DNA of 25,983 bases from contig CAXIUT010000098.1 in NCBI GenBank assembly GCA_964035545.1, positions 1 to 25,983 on the forward strand. Direction: 5' to 3'. The translations under genes were made by a program, and so were the position numbers. The stretch comes from Bugula neritina (Eukaryota; Bryozoa; Gymnolaemata; Cheilostomatida; Bugulidae). Under the pieces are notes generated by a model. That model worked only from the letters and a program-made list of their open reading frames with translations, did not search any database and was not told the origin of the DNA. The first letter of the stretch is position 1. Each line of letters starts with the position of its first letter. This document shows positions 19,918-25,983 of the stretch, one piece after another.

Positions 19918-21194
19918 ATGACTAATAGTCAACTTAAGATATGCCAATTAGCCAGTAAATTGCTGATTGCTCTATCAAAAGGAGAAGAAGATATTGAAAA
20001 GGTTAAGTAAAGGATGGTATCTCATCCTTTTTTTAGTCCTTTCCCTCTGTTTAGCCATGTTGTAACACATGGAGATATTATTAAAAAGTAACATTTGATA
20101 GCTTTCCTTAAAAATAGAAAAGAAAGAGTCGATGATAGGTAAGTTGTTAGTTTGTTGGAGATGGAGACAGGCAGGAGTATTTGGAGTTATAAAAATTATT
20201 TAGAGTTTATCTACCCATCTAATTGTTAAAAAATTTAATAAATAAAGAAAAATAATATCAAAAGATATCCTAAATTGCTACATTGTGGAGCAACTTAGTC
20301 AACCTTATAAGCTTTTTCACTATTATTGTCTAAAAAAATATTATTATAAAGAAAAATTGATCAACAAAAATCAAATCTTAGAATATATAGTTCAAGAAAA
20401 AAAATCAAAGAGCTTATTCAAGTAATCAAAAAAGAATAAAAGTAGATATTATAGGTTAATGAGGATCAAATGATAACGATTGAGGAGTTGAAAAGATTTA
20501 TTGATATGTATTCAGGTGGGTAAAGTTATAATTTGGAGTGTTTGTGTCGGGCACTAGGAATGGAGAAAGGCTTTATTGAAATAAGTATGTTTTAGTTGTT
20601 TTTGAAACCATCTAAAATCGTAAAGAAAGGGTTTAATAGACAGCTAAAGAGAAAATCTCTTGTAATAACTGAAGATTTTAGTTAAAATGTTTTAAAAGAG
20701 AATATAATAGACTAAATAATCGATTAGATGAGTAAAGAAGATACTAAAAAGAATGTTAAATCAGGAAAATAGAATAAAAAGAAGTCAATGACAGTGAGAA
20801 ACAATAAGATAGATAAATTTGAATCAAAAAGAGCAAAAACTCCTTTGATAAGTAACTTTAATTCTAAGTAATAGTAAAAATAGAGAAATAAAAAGCAATT
20901 ATCTTGTATAGATGAAGAAATGAAAGAAATATTGCTGAAAATGCTGTAAGTAAATTCTTAAAGATAATAGAAAATGTCTCTTACAGTGGATAAGTAAAAC
21001 TTGAGAATATATTTAAAGATATAAACAAATCAGAAAATGGTTTTATCGATTATCATTAGTTGAAAAATTATTTAAATTATATAGGACTGAAACTATCGAT
21101 GCCCTAGATAACATATATCTTGAAAAGATTAGATAGAAGTGGAAAGGGAGTGGTTCTTGAGTCAGATTTTATGAGGTTTTTCTTGGAGAATTGA
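19918..21194 (+). CDS. EF-hand calcium-binding protein, ciliate family
   Basis: 418 residues after removing one 20-nt intron (20986-21005). The C-terminus holds a clear pair of EF-hands: DINKSENGFIDYHEL has a near-canonical loop and LDRSGKGVVLESDF a weaker one. The N-terminal half resembles a widespread ciliate EF-hand protein architecture as I remember it: a degenerate pair (HLIAFLKNRKERVDDREV, SIWSYKNYLEFIYPSN), then a segment ending in LLLSKKILLERKID. A central region (about 230-330) is lysine-rich and low in complexity. Likely a calcium-responsive cytoskeletal or ciliary protein, but the exact role is unknown. Only 31 bp separate it from the seven-TM gene upstream. Confidence 0.78.
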
Positions 21195-21263
21195 TTTTGA
21201 TCAATTATTGATTAGTTTATTGTGTAGTTAGTTTATGGTTTATATAACTGAGTTTGATTTAAA

Positions 21264-22386
21264 ATGAAGAAAGAAAAGAGTAAAGATGAGAAGAGTAAAA
21301 AGAGTAAGGATAGCAAGAGCAAGGCTAAGAAAGAGGGTGATAAGAAGAGTGAGAAGTCGGGGTCAAAGTCTAAATCAAAGGGGAAGGAGGTATCGAAAGG
21401 AAAAGAATCAAAGACTCCAAAGAAATAGGCTAAATCAAAGAAAGGAGATAAGCAATCAGAGATGTCATCTATTTCTCATTTGCCAGTAGCTCCAGCGTAT
21501 GGTATTTATGATATTAGTGATTGCGTGCATCATAAGAGTCCATTTATAAACTTTTGCTAGACCTGTGAGGAACTAGTATGCAACCAATGTACTGTTTTTG
21601 GACCTCATAATAATCATGTAAGTAGTGAATGATTAAGTTGCACAGGATATTGAAAATGACTGATGCTTATCGTTTGAGGAAGTTCTACTTAGTAGAAGCA
21701 ATTCGGTCCAATTTGGTAGATAAGAGAGATAAGATCATAGCTCAGCTGCATAGGTTGGAATATCGGGTTGAAGAGATTAGGTTTGTTAAAAATATTATTG
21801 AGAGGGATATCAGGTCGGAGTATTCAGGCATTTTGGAGAGACTTAAAAATCATGAGGGAGTTAAATTGGCAACTCTTACTCACTAGGTGTCTCTTGTTCA
21901 AAGATAGTTAGATACTATTAATGATTTAGGCAATAAGTTTTTTGAATTAACTAATATGGAATGTTAAAAGATAGAGCAAGAGAGAAGAACGAACAGGTTT
22001 TTACTTCAGTCTAAGGAGATGTACGATGCCATTGAGTACATAACTAGTCGACCTGATAAAGTATAGTTTTAGCGATTTAGGTAGCTCCTGATTTGACTTT
22101 GCATGACATGCCTCGCTAGGTGTAGGCTAATCGGGACCAAGTGAAGAAGGCTTTAGCTGGTCGTTAGATAAATGCGTTTAAGAACTAGATACTATGGAAG
22201 TTGGTGACCGATTTGATGGCTGAGAAGAATTCTGTTCGTCGTTAGGTGTAGGAGAAGGCGAGTGGTGTGATAAAGGAGATGAGTCAAGAGGTGGAAGGGT
22301 TGAACGGGAAGTTGAAGAAATACAAGTTGATTTGTTTTTTTTTGCGGGGTGAGGATGAACAACTAGAGCGTGAATGTCGGATGTGA
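21264..22386 (+). CDS. B-box zinc-finger coiled-coil protein
   Basis: 360 residues with introns at 21618-21637 and 22061-22080 (20 nt each). Residues 1-75 are almost all Lys/Ser/Glu/Gly. A B-box zinc finger follows (about 87-120): CVHH, CETC, CNQC and closing His residues in PHNNHLH, the last formed across intron 1. The remainder is a long coiled coil. This is the B-box/coiled-coil part of TRIM-like proteins without a RING, common in ciliates and of unknown partner. The 3' end has an alternative: a 21-nt GT...AG segment at 22383-22403 contains the annotated TGA, and removing it would extend the protein by about 20 residues to TGA 22462-22464. Confidence 0.8.
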
Positions 22387-22536
22387 GATGAATAAGAATA
22401 AAGAAGGAGGAGAGAAACGGTTTTAGACTTAAAAATATCCTAGCTAGAAACATATGGGAAATGAAAGGCACTTTTTTACCAAGGTGGTTGACTGATAATA
22501 TCGGAATCATATCATGAAGTATCAATATTTGTTTTA

Positions 22537-23482
22537 TCATTAGCCAGTTTTGTACTTTTTCCCAAAAATGAGGAGTTGAAGTTGATCGTAGATAGTGAGA
22601 ACTCCTGCTCCAGTAACACCTCTCAAAATATTGGCTCCTATTCCTCCCACAAAGGATTTAAAGCCTTTTTATTTGTACATGTGTTTGATTGCTTGAAAGG
22701 AACTGTTAAGTTTTAATTATTAACCTGAAGACATCATCATTCTACGACGAATAGTATCCATCGGGTAGGCAACTATTCCTGCAGTTACTGTTACTGCATA
22801 GCTGAGGAGGAAGGAGATGAAGATGTTATTGATGTATTGAGAGGGGGACTGATTATTTGACTCCTGCATTCAGTCCGAAGTAGACTCCTCGATAGATCAT
22901 CATCAAGGGAATAGTGATTCCAAAGCCTCTGTATAAGCCTCTGATGCCATCAGAATGATGTGTTTTTCTAAAACAGTCGATGATTCCTTAATATTGTCTC
23001 TTTCTTCCTGCTTTAGCCATATAGATGTCATTGGTCAGTCTAGTTCTTGTATAGTCAAGAGGATATACGAAACATTGAGTGGATGCTCCTGCTAGGCTGC
23101 CTCCTTTCATGTTGTTGATAACAGTTTTAGTAAAACTTTTTTATTAATTATTCTTGTTCAATGAAAATCTTTTCATAAAGAAATCTTTGAAGGCAAAATT
23201 GAGAGCTTGGGTTGGAAAGTATCTGATGACGTTAACAAGATTACCTTTATAGTAGGCTTTCCATCCTTATTCGAGATATAGTCTTTTGAAGCAGTCGATG
23301 ATTCCTTTATATGGTTAGTTAATGAGTTGTTTTTGGATGAGAGGAGCTTGTAGTTGCAGTCTGATTTTGATGACTTCTATGGGTGAGGCAAGGGTTTTAG
23401 AGAGAGCTGCGGCTGTTCCACTGATAAAGAATTCAATAATGAACTGATTGATTTGCGATTATTGTGTTTGAATTGAGGTCAT
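22537..23482 (-). CDS. Mitochondrial ADP/ATP carrier, apparent 1-nt frameshift
   Basis: Mitochondrial carrier family protein exchanging ADP for ATP across the inner membrane; about 314 residues if the frame is continuous. Three carrier repeats are visible, each with its Px[DE]xx[KR] motif: [18 protein letters not shown] and PMDTIRRRM. The RRRMMM signature of true ADP/ATP carriers is present. The frame is open to [12 protein letters not shown], then continues one base out of register as [18 protein letters not shown]. The switch falls at a run of five G (22843-22847, plus strand). The only GT...AG candidate that keeps the conserved YFG is 13 nt, far below the local 20-nt norm, and dropping one base makes the segment the same length as in other carriers. 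No other introns were seen. Confidence 0.9.
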
Positions 23483-24192
23483 AAAGAATATAATAATAGC
23501 TAGAATCTATAATATTTATATTAGCATAAATATGTTTTCTCAAATGAAAGATAAATATAATTTTAATAAGTCTATTGGAGTTAAGTTCATTGATTGTATT
23601 GATAGATTATTTTAACTTTTATGTTGTTTTATTATTAAAAATCAATATTGTCTAAAGGTGTTAGAAATGACTGATTTGGTTATGTATTTTGAGATTAATC
23701 TATGATCATTTTACCTTTATTTTTTGAAGATTATTTGATATTTTATCTGTTAGTTATGATTATTTATTGTTGTATTTAGATAGCGTCTCTTATTATATTC
23801 GTTATTATCTTTGTTATTTTGTGTTTTATTTTATATTTAAACTCCTATTCTCTAATAAGTGATCATTATTCTTTTATTTTTTGTTGATTTTTATTACTAT
23901 TTCTAACCAAACAACTCCTTTTATATCCTTCTTTCATTTCTTTATTATTCATGTGATAATCTTGTACAAATCATTCATTAATAGAAGATAAAAGATTGCC
24001 TTATTGTACTACCAAGTAATCAATATTACTAGCTCTCATGCCAATCTCTTGAATTTAACTTGCTGTATCTTTTAACTCAGATATTTATTTCTAGTTATTC
24101 AAAATTAGTTCTATTCTATGTTGTTTTGTTATTTTTTATAATCAGTGATATAATAATTAGTTTAGTATGATATGATTTATCTGAGGATGATA
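23483..24192. other. 710-bp AT-rich spacer, no clear gene
   Basis: The longest gene-free stretch, between the ADP/ATP carrier start and the catalase stop, so it should include the carrier's promoter and the catalase 3' end. Open stretches exist on both strands: a hydrophobic plus-strand frame broken by TGAs, and an acidic minus-strand frame also broken by TGAs. None can be joined by a 20-nt GT...AG intron and none has a good start, so I do not annotate a gene. Confidence 0.5.
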
Positions 24193-25696
24193 TCATAGTC
24201 TTGATTTCACTGATGGATATCCAAGCAATTTACAAATTCCATCTCCGTATTAGGGATCTGCCTTGTAGAAGTTCTTTATGGCTCTCTATGCTATTTCTCG
24301 AGAAACTGGCTTCATTGCCCCTGCCACTGTTTTGATAGTATGTTCACGCATAGTGTTATCCATTACTCGACGGAAAAGAGTTCCAGCCTGACTAAAGTCG
24401 CAGTTAGGATGATTAGGCTTGTGACGAGCAACCAATCCTGTCACCTTGTATGGCTCATATCGAGCTTGACTGTTAAAAGTAAATGTATTCTTGCCTCCGT
24501 TCATCGAGTTAGGCTCGTAATTAGGTGAACTTCCTTTATTACAATAAATATACCTCCGTTTTTATCAACTCTCATCGGTCCATCTCTAATAGCATTGTGG
24601 ACTTTAGATCTGTAGGGACAGTTGATGGGAATTTGTTCATAGTTTGTTCCTAATCTGTGTCTGTGAGTATCTGGGTAAGAAAAAAGACGGCCTTGCAACA
24701 TCTTATCGATGGATGGCTCCATTCCTGGAACTAAATGACCTGGAGAGAAGGCAGATTGTTCCGTCTCAGCAAAGTAGTTATCAACATATCTGTTAAGGAC
24801 CAATTTTCCAACTGGAATGAGAGGGTAGTCAGCTTGAGGAATGACTTTAGTAACATCGAAAATGTTCCATCTGTAGTTAAGTCCTTCAGCTTCAGGAATT
24901 ACTTGGATTTTTAAGTCCCATTCTGCTGTTTTTCCTGCATCTAGAGTGTTCATTAGGTCTCTTGTGGCATAGTCCGGATCGTTGAGACGATCAAATGCTT
25001 GTTCATTAGTGAAATTTTTTATTCCTGAACAAGTTTTGAAGTGTAATTTGACCCAAAAGGCTTATCCATTTTTGTTGATCCATCTAAAGGTGTGAGAACT
25101 GTATCCATTCATATGTCTGTAGCCATCTGGAGTTCCTCTATCACTCATAAAGATGGTGACTTGATGGGTTGATTCTGGACTGAGTCCCCAGAAATCCCAG
25201 ATAGCTGTTGGACTTCTGATGTTGGATCTTGGTTCTTTCTTTTGGGAGTGAATAAAGTCAGGGAATTTGATAGGATCTCTGATAAAGAAGATAGGAGTAT
25301 TGTTTCCAACCATATCCCAGTTACCTTCTTCAGTATAGAACTTGATCGCAAAACCTTGGTTAATAGATGGCTACCTCTTGGGTCTCTTTAGGTATCGGAA
25401 GATCCTTTTTATCCTGCGACTGTGGAGAATCTTGTGAAGATGGGAGTTTTTTTACCAATGGTATCGAAGACTTTGGCCTTAGTGTATTTAGAGACATCAT
25501 GGGTGACTTCAAAGTATCCGTGTGCTCCTGCTCCTTTAGCGTGGACGACTCTTTCTGGGATTCTTTATCTATCGAAGTGGGCTAGTTTATCTATAAGATG
25601 GAAATCTGAGATGACAATGGGTCCGTTTTGTCCTGCAGTGACTGAATTTTGGTTGTCGTCTACTGGCAATCCTGTGGAGGTGGTGAGGTTGGTCAT
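24193..25696 (-). CDS. Catalase, peroxisomal (heme, H2O2-degrading)
   Basis: 487 residues after removing two 20-nt introns (25355-25374 and 24534-24553). It splits hydrogen peroxide into water and oxygen. Family residues are in place: distal His52 in [14 protein letters not shown], distal Asn125 in WDMVGNNTP, and the heme-ligand Tyr in [14 protein letters not shown] near residue 335. Other matches are RFSTVAGEKGSSDTERDPRG and [20 protein letters not shown]. Two TAA codons (25409-25411 and 25388-25390) give the Glu of AGEKG and DTERD, positions that are normally Glu. The protein ends in SRL, a type 1 peroxisomal targeting signal. Length fits small-subunit (clade 3) catalases. It is the right-most gene, reading inward from the telomere. 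Confidence 0.97.
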
Positions 25697-25884
25697 GACG
25701 TAATAAATAAAATAATGATAGATATATCATAAGTTGAAGCAGATGGATAATGTTGGGTAAAGCAAAATTCAATGAATAAGTTTAATATCTCCTATGATAG
25801 AATATGATCTCAGTATGATAAAACAGGATATCAATGTGATATAAATATGAATGAAGATTAAAAGATAATGAATAAATAACATTA
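25697..25884. promoter_or_regulatory. Subtelomeric region and catalase promoter
   Basis: 188 bp of AT-rich DNA between the catalase start and the right telomere. It must contain the catalase promoter and 5' UTR. No motif could be assigned. Confidence 0.5.
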
Positions 25885-25983
25885 GGGGTGGGGTTGGGGG
25901 TTGGGGTTGGGGTTGGGGTTGGGGTTGGGGTTGGGGTTGGGGTTGGGGTTGGGGTTGGGGTTGGGGTTGGGGTTGGGGTTGGG
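25885..25983. repeat. Right telomere, (GGGGTT)n with irregular junction
   Basis: About 16 units of G4T2 reach the end of the window. The first units are irregular (GGGGT, GGGGTT, GGGGGTT) before the array becomes perfect. The left telomere and both internal tracts show no such irregularity. Confidence 0.97.

Noticed and set aside
22178-22540. Minus-strand 120-residue frame opposite the B-box gene
   Set aside because: Antisense to a coding region with a coherent coiled coil; Ser/Pro-rich composition is typical of a shadow frame.
22857-22869. A 13-nt intron in the ADP/ATP carrier
   Set aside because: It has GT...AG ends and restores the frame, but is much shorter than all other introns and would shorten a conserved-length loop; a single-base error fits better.
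23590-24160. Minus-strand acidic frame with a SNARE-like segment (IDYLVVQEGNLL)
   Set aside because: Two in-frame TGAs cannot be removed by 20-nt introns, no start codon precedes it, and the open lengths are what AT-rich DNA with one stop codon gives by chance.
23530-24170. Plus-strand hydrophobic frames starting MFSQMKDKYNF
   Set aside because: Interrupted by several TGAs with no 20-nt GT...AG joins; T-rich DNA gives such hydrophobic frames easily.
1-25983. UAA/UAG = Gln (Tetrahymena/Paramecium code)
   Set aside because: It would also open the frames, but conserved-Glu columns in catalase, IFT121, FOR20, CEP164-like and the CCP active site fit Glu.

Overview
The window reads as one complete, telomere-capped ciliate macronuclear minichromosome of about 26 kb. 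It starts with a C4A2 tract (1-87) and ends with a G4T2 tract (about 25885-25983). UAA and UAG are sense codons and UGA is the only stop. At positions where the protein family has an invariant or strongly preferred glutamate, these codons fall on Glu: both Glu of the catalase AGEKG...DTERD segment, WDTK..EKY and WEG in IFT121, LARE in the CEP164-like protein, IREYL in FOR20, and the catalytic Glu of the carboxypeptidase. UAR = Glu together with G4T2 telomeres is the peritrich nuclear code (NCBI table 30), so I infer a peritrich oligohymenophorean (Vorticella/Carchesium/Campanella/Opisthonecta group). All proteins below were read with UAR = E.

Introns are tiny and almost constant in size. I resolved 20 in 10 genes: 19 are exactly 20 nt and one is 21 nt, all GT...AG. 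Each was placed by restoring the frame of a protein, and with them removed every spliced CDS is a multiple of three except one gene with a separate 1-nt problem.

Left arm (1-5981): FOR20/FOPNL (154-525 +), an acidic coiled-coil protein that shows up as a gene only under UAR = Glu (700-1617 -), a cytosolic carboxypeptidase (1909-4762 +), eIF2-beta (4879-5566 +) and ribosomal protein eL31 (5622-5981 +). Middle (6337-8353, all minus): a degenerate EF-hand-like protein, a two-TM protein, and a probable membrane protein. The last two carry internal telomeric tracts in their C-terminal coding ends (6957-7025 and 7810-7890). Then IFT121/WDR35 (8388-11976 +), a CEP164-like WW/coiled-coil protein (12071-14362 +), CFAP69 (14657-17229 -) and an unrecognised protein (17456-18597 -).

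Right arm: a seven-TM receptor-like protein with four introns (18943-19886 +), an EF-hand protein (19918-21194 +), a B-box coiled-coil protein (21264-22386 +), an ADP/ATP carrier with an apparent 1-nt frameshift (22537-23482 -) and a peroxisomal catalase ending in SRL (24193-25696 -).

At least five genes are cilium or basal-body genes (FOR20, CCP, IFT121, CEP164-like, CFAP69), covering basal-body docking, distal appendage, intraflagellar transport, axoneme and tubulin modification. The rest are housekeeping (translation, mitochondrial nucleotide exchange, peroxide removal) or unassigned. Intergenic DNA is short and AT-rich and holds several minisatellites. I saw no tRNA, rRNA, CRISPR or transposon.
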